The notes under the pieces were generated by a model. It saw only the letters and a list, made by a program, of their open reading frames with translations. It did not search any database and had not been told where the DNA came from. The position numbers were made by a program, and so were the translations under genes. Shown one piece after another: positions 8,616 to 17,413 of a stretch of 64,000 bases of DNA; the stretch's first letter is position 1; each line of letters starts with the position of its first letter. Source of the DNA: FEN-1219 sp964457725 (GTDB lineage: Bacteria; Pseudomonadota; Gammaproteobacteria; Steroidobacterales; Rariloculaceae); NCBI GenBank assembly GCA_964457725.1, contig CAYWGQ010000003.1:1-64000 (forward strand), in the 5' to 3' direction.

Positions 8616-10109
8616 ATGGCCGCCGCAGCGAAGATCATCCGCGGCGTAACCGCCGCGCTCGCCGTGCTGATCCCGGCGGCGGCGCTCGCCCAGACGCCGC
8701 CGCTCGTCGCGGCGCTGAAATCGGGCGATCGCGGCGCCGCGCGCGAGCTCGCGCGGCAGAAGCCGAACGTGACGGCGGCGGAGGCCGACGGCACGACGGC
8801 GCTCCACTGGGCCGTGCGGCTCGACGACGAGGAGCTCGTCGAGCGCCTGCTCCGCGGCGGCGCCGACGCGACGGCGCGCAACCGCTACGGCGTGACGCCG
8901 CTCTATCTCGCCGCCGTGAACGGCAACGCGCGCATCGTCGCGCGGCTGCTCGATGCGGGTGCCGACCCGAACGAGGTCAGCGCCGAGGGCGAGACCGCGC
9001 TGATGACCAGCGCTCGCGGCGGCCACGTCGAGGCCGCGCGCGCGCTGCTCGAGCGCGGCGCCGAGATCGACGCGCGCGAGGAGTGGCACGGACAGACGGC
9101 CTTGATGTGGGCCGCGGCCCAGGGTCACCCGGACATGATCGCGCTCCTCGCCGAGCACGGCGCCGACGTGAATGCGCGCTCGAACGTCGAGGAGTGGGAG
9201 CGGCAGCAGACGGCGGAGCCGCGCGACAAATGGCTGCCGCCGGGCGGGTTGACTCCGCTGCTCTTCGCAGCCCGGGAGGGTTGCCTCGCCTGCATTCCGG
9301 TGCTGGTAGAGTCCGGCGCGGACGTGAATGCGACGACGCCCGACGGGATCGGCGCAGTGACGATCGCACTGATCAACGGCCACTACGACGTCGCGGGCGC
9401 GCTCGTGGAAGCCGGAACCGATCCCAACCTCTACGACTACACCGGCCGCGGCGCGCTCTACGCCGCGATCGACTTCAACACGATGCCGGCATCGAACCGT
9501 CCGGCGCCGAAGGTGCTCGAGAACCGGCTGACCGCGCTCGACGTCGCGCGAATGCTGCTCGAGCGCGGCGCCGATCCGAACGCCCGCCTCGCGCGGATGC
9601 CGCCGTACCGCGCGAAGCTCGACCGCGGCAACGACATGATCTACGGCGCCGGCACGACGCCGTTCCTGCGCGCGGCGAAGGCCGCCGACGTGCCGGCGAT
9701 GAAGCTGCTGCTCGAGCACGGCGCGGATCCGACGCTCGCGCCGGAGCGGAGCGGCATCACCCCGCTGCTCGCGGCAGCCGGCGTCGGCACCGCAGAGCAG
9801 GATACGACCGGGCGTTACAAGACCGAGGCGCAGGCCATCGAGGCGATCGAGCTCCTGCTTTCGCTCGGGCTCGATGTGAACGTGACGGATAGCCGCGGAC
9901 GCAACGCCGTGCACGGCGCGGCGCTGCAAGGCTACGACGAGGTGATCAGGTACCTCGCCGGCAAGGGCGCGGATCTCGGGCTCGCGGACGCGAACGGCTT
10001 CACGCCGCTCGATACCGCGCTCGGCCTCGCCGGCGGCTTCGGCTTCGCCGGCACCGAAGGCGTCGTGCGCGAGGACACGGCCGCAGTGATCCGCGAGCTG
10101 ATGCGCTGA
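8616..10109 (+). CDS. Secreted ankyrin-repeat protein
   Basis: A 497-aa protein with an N-terminal signal peptide (AALAVLIPAAALAQ) followed by about ten ankyrin repeats. Examples are DGTTALHWAVRLDDEELVER, YGVTPLYLAAVNGNARIV and QTALMWAAAQGHPDMIALL. Its ATG directly follows the stop of the DUF1552 gene (TAGATG), so the two are almost certainly co-translated. The repeats predict a protein-protein binding scaffold in the periplasm. The third gene of the set is an obvious candidate partner or assembly factor of the DUF1592/DUF1552 pair; this is inference from gene order only. Confidence 0.85.
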   Translation: MAAAAKIIRGVTAALAVLIPAAALAQTPPLVAALKSGDRGAARELARQKPNVTAAEADGTTALHWAVRLDDEELVERLLRGGADATARNRYGVTPLYLAAVNGNARIVARLLDAGADPNEVSAEGETALMTSARGGHVEAARALLERGAEIDAREEWHGQTALMWAAAQGHPDMIALLAEHGADVNARSNVEEWERQQTAEPRDKWLPPGGLTPLLFAAREGCLACIPVLVESGADVNATTPDGIGAVTIALINGHYDVAGALVEAGTDPNLYDYTGRGALYAAIDFNTMPASNRPAPKVLENRLTALDVARMLLERGADPNARLARMPPYRAKLDRGNDMIYGAGTTPFLRAAKAADVPAMKLLLEHGADPTLAPERSGITPLLAAAGVGTAEQDTTGRYKTEAQAIEAIELLLSLGLDVNVTDSRGRNAVHGAALQGYDEVIRYLAGKGADLGLADANGFTPLDTALGLAGGFGFAGTEGVVREDTAAVIRELMR

Positions 10110-10120
10110 CGGCGCTCCCG

Positions 10121-11233
10121 ATGATCATCGGCGTCCCGAGGGAACGGAAGACGCACGAGTATCGCGTCGGCTTGACGCCCGGCAGCGCGCGCGAGCTGAT
10201 CGCGCACGGCCATCACGTGCTCGTCGAATCCGGCGCCGGTGCGGGCGTAGGCGCCGCGGACGCGGATTACGCGCGGGTCGGGGCGACGGTCGCGCCGACG
10301 GCCACCGAGGTCTACGCGAACAGCGAGATGATCGTGAAGGTCAAGGAGCCGACCGTCGAAGAGTGCAAGATGCTGGGCCCCGAGCAGATCCTGTTCGCGT
10401 ACCTGCACCTCGCGCCGAGCCCGGAGATCGCCCAGGCGCTGATCGAGTCCGGCGCGACGGCGATCGCGTACGAGACGGTCACGGGGCCGGGCGGCACGCT
10501 GCCGCTGCTCGCGCCGATGAGCGAGATCGCCGGCCGGCTGTCGATCCAGGCCGGCGCGCACTGCCTCGAGCGCCCGCAGGGCGGCGAAGGCATTCTGCTC
10601 TCCGGCGTGCCGGGCGTGGCGCCCGGCAACGTGCTGATCATCGGCGGCGGTATCGTCGGCGACAACGCGGCGCACATGGCGCGCGGGATGGGCGCCGACG
10701 TGACCGTGCTCGACCGCTCGATCCCGCGGCTCCGGCAGCTCGACGATCACTACGGCGGCGGCATCAAGTGCGTCTACTCGACCGCGCAGACGATCGAGCG
10801 CTATGCGCTTCAGGCGGATCTCGTGATCGGCGCGGTGCTGATTCCCGGCGCGACCGCGCCGCGCGTCGTCACGGCGGATCTCATCAAGCGGATGAAGAGC
10901 GGCGCCGTCGTCGTCGACGTGTCGATCGACCAGGGCGGCTGCTTCGAGACCTCGCGCCCGACGACCCACGACGAGCCGACCTACGTCGTCGACGGCGTCG
11001 TCCATTACTGCGTGACGAACATGCCGGGCATCGTGCCGCGCACTGCGACCCACGCGCTGAACAACGCGACGCTGCCGTTCGTGCTCGCGCTCTCGGACCA
11101 CGGCTTCCGCGAGGCCGCGCGCCTCGATCCCGATCTCGCCCGCGGCGTGAACGTGCACGCGGGCGCGGTCACGCACGAGGCCGTCGCCCGCAGCCTCGGG
11201 CTCGACTACCGGCCGATCGATTCGTTGCTCTGA
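10121..11233 (+). CDS. ald: Alanine dehydrogenase
   Basis: NAD-dependent alanine dehydrogenase, converting L-alanine to pyruvate, ammonium and NADH in the cytoplasm. The protein is 370 aa, the usual length. The N-terminus MIIGVPRERKTHEYRVGLTP is characteristic. Substrate-site Lys lies in VKVKEPT and His in YLHLAP, and the NAD-binding glycine motif is IIGGGIVGDNAAHMA. The C-terminus ends in the typical GVNVHAGAVTHEAVARSLGL. It starts 11 nt after the ankyrin gene, so it may share the transcript although it is functionally unrelated. Together with lactate permease elsewhere in the window it suggests amino acid and lactate use. Confidence 0.94.
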   Translation: MIIGVPRERKTHEYRVGLTPGSARELIAHGHHVLVESGAGAGVGAADADYARVGATVAPTATEVYANSEMIVKVKEPTVEECKMLGPEQILFAYLHLAPSPEIAQALIESGATAIAYETVTGPGGTLPLLAPMSEIAGRLSIQAGAHCLERPQGGEGILLSGVPGVAPGNVLIIGGGIVGDNAAHMARGMGADVTVLDRSIPRLRQLDDHYGGGIKCVYSTAQTIERYALQADLVIGAVLIPGATAPRVVTADLIKRMKSGAVVVDVSIDQGGCFETSRPTTHDEPTYVVDGVVHYCVTNMPGIVPRTATHALNNATLPFVLALSDHGFREAARLDPDLARGVNVHAGAVTHEAVARSLGLDYRPIDSLL

Positions 11234-11331
11234 GGAGGCGCCTCGCGCTCGGCGGAGCCGACCGCCGCAGCGAAGCGGCGCAGCGCGGCCTCATAATCCT
11301 CGGCGCGCACGCCCGGACGCAACGCCGCCAT
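11206..11331 (-). pseudogene. Truncated 41-codon ORF, possible remnant of a FAD-linked oxidase gene
   Basis: A short ORF with a strong ribosome site: the DUF6152 stop and GGAG are merged (TAGGAG) and the ATG follows 10 nt after the stop, so it is placed like the next gene of that operon. It encodes MAALRPGVRAEDYEAALRRF followed by AAAVG, which from memory resembles the extreme N-terminus of vanillyl-alcohol/cresol-oxidase-type FAD enzymes. It then runs out of similarity and stops inside the antisense 3' end of ald. The best reading is a gene cut off by rearrangement. A genuine 41-aa peptide is the alternative. Confidence 0.4.
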
Positions 11332-11341
11332 CGGCGCTCTC

Positions 11342-11746
11342 CTACTGCGCTTCTCTCGCAGCCGGATTCGAGCTGCCGGCGAAGAGCTGCCGGCCGTCCT
11401 CGAACGTCACCAAGGAGATGTTGGCGGTCGGCGTGCCGTTGCGGGCCTGCCAGCCTTCCACCTTCAACACCGTGCCCGGCGGCAGATCCTCGCGGCGCCA
11501 GCCGCGGCGATAGAGGCCGTTCGCGCCGCTGGTCTCGAGCGCCCAGTTCACGACCGTGCCGTCCGGCTGCTCGACGTCGAGGTAGATCCACGCGTGCGGA
11601 TTCGACCACCTCATCTCGGTGACTCTTCCCGTGAGCTCGACCGGCTTGTCCGGATCGAACTCGGCGGAGAACGAGTGGTGCGCCGCGGCCGCGCCGGCCC
11701 AGCCGGCGGCCGCTAACGCGGCGATCGCTGCTCGTTTCGAGATCAT
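11342..11746 (-). CDS. DUF6152 family exported protein
   Basis: A 134-aa protein with a cleavable signal (SKRAAIAALAAAGWAGAAAA) and the hallmark HHSFSAEFDPDKPVELTGRV at the mature N-terminus. Then comes WSNPHAWIYLDVEQPDG and a small beta-barrel-like domain. This is the family now called DUF6152; no function is established. The ATG overlaps the TGA of the upstream 518-aa gene by four bases (ATGA), so the two are translationally coupled. Such pairs recur in proteobacterial and acidobacterial genomes. Confidence 0.82.
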   Translation of the reverse strand: MISKRAAIAALAAAGWAGAAAAHHSFSAEFDPDKPVELTGRVTEMRWSNPHAWIYLDVEQPDGTVVNWALETSGANGLYRRGWRREDLPPGTVLKVEGWQARNGTPTANISLVTFEDGRQLFAGSSNPAAREAQ

Positions 11747-13299
11747 CGGCTCCCCTGCTGCTCGAGCTGTTGGCGGCGGTGTTCGTCGCGGACGTCGCGG
11801 AGGTGCTCGAGATCGACGTTGTCCTCGAGACAGGCGACCTCGAGCAGCTCGTCGCGCTGACGATTCAACGGAATCTCGATCGTCCACGGACGGGTATACG
11901 CGATCGGATCGGTCACCGTCGCGCGGTAGATCACCCGATCCGGGCTCACGGGCGTGAACGTCTCGACGACGGTCTGCGCGTGGGTGATCACGTCGCCGAC
12001 CTCGTTCAGCCACGCCTTGCCGTTGAAGTTGCGGCTCTCGACGACGAGCGTGTCGCCGTCCCAGCGAGCGATCGCATCGCCCATCCAGAGCCGCAGGTGA
12101 TCCGGAATGAACTCGGTAGCGCCGAGGCGCGCCTGCCGCCAGGACATTCGCTCGAACAGCGTCACGACGTAGTCGTTGGTCTGCACGATGTGGAACGGCG
12201 ACGGCACGTAGTGCGAGCGCGGAATCCCGGCGACGAAGCAGTGCGCGGTCGGGTCGTCATAGCCGCGATGCGGCAGCTCCCGATCGATCCGCTCGGCGCG
12301 CGCCCACGGCTGATACGGCAGCCGGCCGTCCGGCGGGTCGATGATGTGACCGCGGCTCGCCGGCGTCAGGAACTCCTGCGCCCGCGCCTCGAGGCCGTAG
12401 TTCGCGCCGCCCGCATCGGGCATGTAGTAGCCGTTCAGATCGGGCCGTCCGTTTGCGAGCCGCGGGATGTCGGGCGACGTCGGCGGCAGCGGCAAGTCAG
12501 CGGCTCGGTCGGCCGCGAACGGCTGGTTGTCGGCAGGCGGCGCGGCCGGATACCACGTGCGCTCGTCCGGCTCGAAATCGCCGTTCGCCTCCTCTTTCTC
12601 GGCCTGGCACTGATACTCGAGTATCCGCGGCATCTCGTCCTGCCGATGGAGCGGCATCCGGATCGACCACGGCCGGGTGAACACCTGCGGATCCTCGATC
12701 GTCACGTGGTAGTCGATCGTGTCCGCGTCGACGAGCGTGAAGCGCTCGGTCAGCTTCAACGCGTCGCTGTGGAAATTGCCGGCGGCGTCGAACCACGTCC
12801 GGCCGTCGAAATCCGTGACCTCGACGACGAGCGTGTCGCCCTCCCACCGGCCCCGGGAGCTTCCCATCCACGACGGGATGCCCGGATGCAACGGCGGCTC
12901 GCCGTGCGTGTAGATCAGGCGGTAGACCTGCTGCCACTCGAACGTGATCGCGACCGAGTCACGGGTCTGGAAGATCTGGAACGGCCACTCGAGGTACATC
13001 ACGCGCGGCACGCCCGGCAGATAGCACCGCCGCAGCGGATCGGCGGCCATCCGGTTCGCAAAGTTCTCCTGCCTCGCGGCCGCGGCCCACGGCTGGTACG
13101 GAATCCGGCCGCCCTCGACGACGCCCCAGCCGGCCGGCATGCCGTCCCGCGCAACGTGATCCTCGAGGTCGTGGGCCGCCCTGCTCTTGACCTGCCAGAT
13201 GCCCTGCAAGTCCGGCCGGCCGTCGGCCGTGCGGGGCAGCTCCTGCGCGAGCGCGACGCCCGTCGTCAGGACGAGGAGCAGCACGGAGCGAGCAACCAT
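11743..13299 (-). CDS. Exported protein with a duplicated domain, partner of DUF6152
   Basis: A 518-aa protein with a signal peptide (VARSVLLLVLTTGVALAQ); ATG 13299 was chosen because the upstream extension is not signal-like. It contains two homologous halves of about 240 residues. Each opens with a matching phrase (LPRTADGRPDLQGIWQ and IPRLANGRPDLNGYYMP), then has LPYQPWA and a loop with CYLPG or CFVAG, and ends with a TYRATVTDP/DYHVTIEDP beta segment and TRPW(S/T)I. I know no function for the family. Coupling with DUF6152 by an ATGA overlap suggests a joint periplasmic role. Confidence 0.75.
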   Translation of the reverse strand: MVARSVLLLVLTTGVALAQELPRTADGRPDLQGIWQVKSRAAHDLEDHVARDGMPAGWGVVEGGRIPYQPWAAAARQENFANRMAADPLRRCYLPGVPRVMYLEWPFQIFQTRDSVAITFEWQQVYRLIYTHGEPPLHPGIPSWMGSSRGRWEGDTLVVEVTDFDGRTWFDAAGNFHSDALKLTERFTLVDADTIDYHVTIEDPQVFTRPWSIRMPLHRQDEMPRILEYQCQAEKEEANGDFEPDERTWYPAAPPADNQPFAADRAADLPLPPTSPDIPRLANGRPDLNGYYMPDAGGANYGLEARAQEFLTPASRGHIIDPPDGRLPYQPWARAERIDRELPHRGYDDPTAHCFVAGIPRSHYVPSPFHIVQTNDYVVTLFERMSWRQARLGATEFIPDHLRLWMGDAIARWDGDTLVVESRNFNGKAWLNEVGDVITHAQTVVETFTPVSPDRVIYRATVTDPIAYTRPWTIEIPLNRQRDELLEVACLEDNVDLEHLRDVRDEHRRQQLEQQGSR

Positions 13300-13531
13300 A
13301 CGGGGCCCCCTGGTGAAGTCCCGGGAATTCGAGCATGCCCGACGACCCGGATCAAGAACGCGACAAATCGGGGCGTTTGTCGCGGCAACGCGACAACGCA
13401 ACGGCTCGCAGTGTGACGCAGTTCACAATTTTGCCGCCCGGGGGCCACGTAGCATCGCGTCCCGTATCGCGGCATTCGCCGAGGCCGGCAGTGGGAGCCG
13501 GCGAGGTCGCCGCCATCCGCAAGGAGAAATC

Positions 13532-14104
13532 ATGACCAGAGGGATAGGGATCTTCGCACTCGCGGCGCTGCCGCTCGGCGCACTGGCGCAGCAGCCGGCT
13601 TCGAACTTCGACTACACGTACGTCGACGTCGGCTACGTGGACGGCGAAGCGAACGCGGGGCCGTTCGAGGTCGACGGCGACGGGCTCGCGCTGCGCGGCT
13701 CGCTCGCGCTCGGCTCGAAGCTGCACGTGTTCGGCGAGTACTCGACGCTCGACCTCGACGGGGGCGTCGACACGACCGCCCTGACGGTCGGCGTGGGCCT
13801 GCACCACGCGCTGCAGTCGAACCTGCACTTCGTCGGCGAGCTCGGCTACGTCAATGCGGAGGTCGATACGCCGTTCGGCGACGCCGACGACGACGGGCTC
13901 GGGCTCAGCGCAGGGCTGCGCTACCGGGCGAACCAGGACATCGAGCTCGAGGGGACGATCCACTACGTCGACCTCGACGACTCGAACACGTCGCTCGCGC
14001 TGCGCGCGCGCTACTTCTTCACTCCGTCGTTCGCGCTGACGGGCGGCCTGCTGCTCGACGACGGCGACACCGGCTGGACGATCGGCATCCGCGCCGGCTT
14101 CTAG
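13532..14104 (+). CDS. Outer-membrane beta-barrel protein
   Basis: A 190-aa protein starting at ATG 13532 with AAGGAG seven bases upstream. The signal peptide (GIGIFALAALPLGALAQ) is followed by alternating hydrophobic/polar strands (YTYVDVGYVDG, LHVFGEYSTLDLDG, ALTVGVGLHHAL, LHFVGELGYVNAEV, LGLSAGLRYRANQDIEL). The chain ends in Phe (IGIRAGF), the usual outer-membrane assembly signal. Eight strands are likely, as in OmpA/OmpX/PagP-type porin-like folds. Function is unknown. It is transcribed away from the DUF6152 operon and ends at a GC-rich hairpin. Confidence 0.8.
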   Translation: MTRGIGIFALAALPLGALAQQPASNFDYTYVDVGYVDGEANAGPFEVDGDGLALRGSLALGSKLHVFGEYSTLDLDGGVDTTALTVGVGLHHALQSNLHFVGELGYVNAEVDTPFGDADDDGLGLSAGLRYRANQDIELEGTIHYVDLDDSNTSLALRARYFFTPSFALTGGLLLDDGDTGWTIGIRAGF

Positions 14105-14111
14105 CTCCACC

Positions 14112-14140
14112 GGGCGGCCGCGACCTCGCCGCGGCCGCCC
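14112..14140 (+). terminator. Hairpin terminator after the beta-barrel gene
   Basis: A 10-bp perfect stem (GGGCGGCCGC, 14112-14121, with 14131-14140) follows the stop codon by eight bases. It is followed by a pyrimidine-rich tract (TCCTCTTCTCTC), which fits a weak intrinsic terminator. Confidence 0.6.
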
Positions 14141-14266
14141 TCCTCTTCTCTCGGTCGTCGCTCGAACGACTCCCCCGGTTCTCGCGTGCGGCGCGGGGGC
14201 GGGTGCTGCGCTCGTCGGGTACGATAGCTCGACGACGGCGCGGTCGCGCCGGCCTCAGAGCAAGCG

Positions 14267-15004
14267 GTGGAGCGAGCGACCTCTGAATCCGCCCGAGACG
14301 TCGGCCTGTGCTTTCGCACGCGCGGGCTCACGAAGATTTACGGCAGCGGCGCGGCCGCCGTGCACGCGCTCCGCGGCGTCGACCTCGAGCTTCCGGAGCG
14401 CGAGCTGGTTGTCCTGCTCGGCGCGTCCGGCAGCGGCAAATCCACCCTGCTGAACATCCTCGGCGGCCTCGACCGCCCGAGCGGCGGGCAGATCTTCTTC
14501 CGCGACCAGGACCTGACGAACGCGAGCCAGCGCGAGCTCACGACCTACCGGCGGCGGCACGTCGGCTTCGTGTTCCAGTTCTACAACTTGATGGCCAGCC
14601 TGACCGCGCGCGAAAACGTCTCGCTCGTCACCGAGATCGCCGAGAATCCGCTGCCGCCCGAGGAGGCGCTCGAGCTCGTCGGTCTCGGCGCGCGTCTCGA
14701 TCATTTCCCGTCGCAGCTCTCGGGCGGTGAGCAGCAGCGGGTCGCGATCGCGCGGGCGATCGCGAAGCAGCCCTCCGTGCTCCTCTGCGACGAGCCGACC
14801 GGCGCGCTCGACAGCGCCACCGGCGTCCGCGTGCTCGAGGCGATCGCGGACGTGAACGAACGGATGGGCGCGACGACGCTCGTGATTACGCACAACGCCG
14901 CGGTCGCCGACATGGCCGACCGCGTGATCATCTTCTCCGACGGCCGCATCCGCGAGCAACGGCGGAACGCGAAGCGCAAGTCCCCGCGGGAGCTTTCCTG
15001 GTAA
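14267..15004 (+). CDS. ABC transporter ATPase (MacB/LolD-like)
   Basis: A 245-aa nucleotide-binding subunit. Walker A is GASGSGKST, the Q-loop lies in VGFVFQFYNLMASLT, the signature is LSGGEQQRVAIARAI and Walker B is VLLCDEPTGALD, followed by the H-loop LVITHN. These place it in the LolD/MacB/FtsE subfamily, which powers extraction or export through the periplasm. The predicted start is GTG 14267 with only a weak ribosome site, so the first few residues are uncertain. Its TAA overlaps the ATG of the permease by one base (TAATG), and an adaptor gene follows, giving a three-gene exporter operon. Confidence 0.93.
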   Translation: MERATSESARDVGLCFRTRGLTKIYGSGAAAVHALRGVDLELPERELVVLLGASGSGKSTLLNILGGLDRPSGGQIFFRDQDLTNASQRELTTYRRRHVGFVFQFYNLMASLTARENVSLVTEIAENPLPPEEALELVGLGARLDHFPSQLSGGEQQRVAIARAIAKQPSVLLCDEPTGALDSATGVRVLEAIADVNERMGATTLVITHNAAVADMADRVIIFSDGRIREQRRNAKRKSPRELSW

Positions 15005-17385
15005 TGCGGCTGCCGTCCTTCATCTCCGCCCTCGACCGCAAGCTGTTGCGCGATCTGTGGGGGTTGAAGGGTCAGGCGCTCGCGATCGCGCTCGTGATCT
15101 CGGCCGGCGTCGCCGTGCACCTCGTTGCCGAGGGCTTGCTCGGGTCGCTCGAGGAAACCCGCCGCGCCTACTACGAGCGGTACCGCTTCGCGGACATCTG
15201 GGCGCCGGTCGTGCGCGCGCCGAACGCGTTGCTCGCCGACATTCGGGCCATTCCCGGCGTGCAAGCGGCGGAGACGCGCGTGAATTCGCCGGCACTCTTC
15301 GACATGCCGGGGCTCGACGAGCCGGCGAGCGGGCAAGTGTTGTCGCTGCCGGACGCCGGCGAGCCGTCGGTCAACCAGATTTACCTCGTCCGCGGCCGCA
15401 CACCGGAGCCGGGCCGGCGGGACGAGGCCGTCGTGCTCGAGAGCTTCGCGAACGCTCACGGCCTCGATATCGGCGACACGGTGCCGACGACGATCTACGG
15501 CGGCCGCGAGCGACTGCGGGTCGTCGGCATCGCGCTGTCGCCGGAGCACGTCTATGCGATCGCCCCGGGGCAGCTCGTGCCGGACGACCGGCTGTACGGC
15601 GTGCTGTGGATGGGCCGGGAGGCGCTCGCGCAGTCGGTGAACCAGGACGGCGCGTTCAACGAAGCGATCGTGCGGCTCGCGCCGGGCGTCGAGGAGGCGC
15701 CGGTGATCGCTGCGCTCGACGCGCTGCTCGAGCCCTACGGCGCACCCGGCGCGTACGGCCGCGACGAGCACATCTCCGACGCGTTCGTCTCGAGCGAGCT
15801 CGAGCAGCTGCGAACGATGGCGAACGTGCTGCCGCCGATCTTCCTGCTCGTCGCCGCGTTCCTCGTGAACGTCGTGATCTCGCGCCTGATCGCGACGGAG
15901 CGTTCCGAGATCGGCCTGATGAAGGCCTTCGGCTACGGAGACCTCGCGGTCGCGCTGCACTATCTGAAGGCCGTCGGCGTCATCGGCGCGGTCGGGCTCG
16001 CGATCGGCATCGCGCTCGGCACGTGGCTCGGCCGGATGCTCGCGACGGTCTATACCGAGTACTACCGCTTTCCGTTCTTCGTGTTCCAGGCGAATCCGCG
16101 GGTATTCGCGCTCGTCGTCGGAATCACCGCGCTCGCGGTCGGCGGCGGCGCGGTGTTCGCGGTACGCCGCGCGGCGTCCCTGAACCCCGCCGTCGCGATG
16201 ACTGCTCCGCCGCCGCCCGACTACTCGAAGGCGCTCGGCGCGCGGGTGACGAGCTGGACGCTGCTCGATCAGCAAACGCGGATGATCCTCCGCCAGATCG
16301 TGCGCTGGCCGGGACGGGCCGCGTTCACGACGCTCGGCGTCGCGGTCTCCGGCGGCCTGATGATCGGGACGCTGTTCTTCATCGACTCGATGGAAGCCAT
16401 GATGGCCGCGTTCTTCGACGTCGCGAACCGTCACGACGTCCAGGTCACGTTCGTCGAGCCGCGCTCGCGGTCCGCTTACTTCGAGCTCTTGCGCGCGCCG
16501 GGTGTGCTCGACGCCGAGCCCTACCGCAGCGCGCCCGCACGGCTTCGCGCCGGACATCTCGAGGAACGCTCGGCCGTGACGGGCCTCGTGCTCGACGCCC
16601 GCCTCTCCCGGATGGTCGACAGCCGGCTCTCCGGCGTCGTGCCGCCGCCGGGAGGGCTCGTGCTTTCGCGCGATCTCGCCGACAATCTGCGCGTCGAAGC
16701 CGGGGACGTTCTCGAGATCGAGATCACCGAAGGGCGCCGGCCGGTCTTCGAGATACCGATCGCCGCGGTCACGACCACGTATATCGGCTCGGGCGCGCAC
16801 ATGCGGATCGAGGACTTGAACCGCCTGCTCCGCGAGGGCGGCGCGATCTCGGGCGTCTATCTGACGGTGGACCCGGCGGCGGTCGACGCGCTCTATGCCG
16901 AGATGAAGGCCTCGCCGGCGGTTGCGAGCGTCGGCTTGCAGCGCCTGGCGGAGCAGAACTTCCGGGCCTTGATGGATCAGAACATCGGGATGTCGATCTG
17001 GGTGTACACGGCGTTCGCCGGACTGATCGCGATCGGCGTCGTCTACAACAGCGTGCGCATCTCGTTCGCGGAGCGGCAGCGCGAGCTCGCGTCGCTCCGC
17101 GTGCTCGGCTTCACTCGCGGCGAGGTATCGTACATCCTGCTCGGCGAGATCGCGTTTCTGACGTTGCTTGCGCTGCCGCTCGGCGCCGCGCTCGGCACGG
17201 CGCTCGCGTGGTATCTCGCGCAAGCCGTCAGCTCCGATCTTTTCCGCCTGCCGTTCGTGATCGATGCCGGCACCTACGGCTACGCGGGCGTGGTCGTGAT
17301 CGTCGTCACCGCGGTGTCGGGCCTCCTCGTGCGCAGGCAGCTCGACCACATGGACCTCGTCGCGGTGCTGAAGACACAGGAATAG
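15004..17385 (+). CDS. ABC transporter permease with two FtsX domains
   Basis: A 793-aa inner-membrane subunit. One transmembrane helix sits near residue 25, a large periplasmic region follows, an FtsX-type helix bundle comes at about 275-400, then a second periplasmic region and a second FtsX bundle at about 660-785 (RISFAERQRELASLRVLGFT is the typical coupling segment). Unlike MacB it carries no fused ATPase; the ATPase is the preceding gene. The duplicated layout is common in gammaproteobacterial export systems that pair with an HlyD adaptor. The substrate is unknown. Confidence 0.9.
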   Translation: MRLPSFISALDRKLLRDLWGLKGQALAIALVISAGVAVHLVAEGLLGSLEETRRAYYERYRFADIWAPVVRAPNALLADIRAIPGVQAAETRVNSPALFDMPGLDEPASGQVLSLPDAGEPSVNQIYLVRGRTPEPGRRDEAVVLESFANAHGLDIGDTVPTTIYGGRERLRVVGIALSPEHVYAIAPGQLVPDDRLYGVLWMGREALAQSVNQDGAFNEAIVRLAPGVEEAPVIAALDALLEPYGAPGAYGRDEHISDAFVSSELEQLRTMANVLPPIFLLVAAFLVNVVISRLIATERSEIGLMKAFGYGDLAVALHYLKAVGVIGAVGLAIGIALGTWLGRMLATVYTEYYRFPFFVFQANPRVFALVVGITALAVGGGAVFAVRRAASLNPAVAMTAPPPPDYSKALGARVTSWTLLDQQTRMILRQIVRWPGRAAFTTLGVAVSGGLMIGTLFFIDSMEAMMAAFFDVANRHDVQVTFVEPRSRSAYFELLRAPGVLDAEPYRSAPARLRAGHLEERSAVTGLVLDARLSRMVDSRLSGVVPPPGGLVLSRDLADNLRVEAGDVLEIEITEGRRPVFEIPIAAVTTTYIGSGAHMRIEDLNRLLREGGAISGVYLTVDPAAVDALYAEMKASPAVASVGLQRLAEQNFRALMDQNIGMSIWVYTAFAGLIAIGVVYNSVRISFAERQRELASLRVLGFTRGEVSYILLGEIAFLTLLALPLGAALGTALAWYLAQAVSSDLFRLPFVIDAGTYGYAGVVVIVVTAVSGLLVRRQLDHMDLVAVLKTQE

Positions 17386-17413
17386 GCGCGCGCGGCGACG
17401 CCGAAGGACGACT

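Noticed and set aside
7218..9929. 903-codon ORF on the minus strand opposite DUF1552 and the ankyrin gene
   Set aside because: It is a GC-rich shadow frame: Arg/Ala/His-rich product without domains, opposite two well-supported genes.
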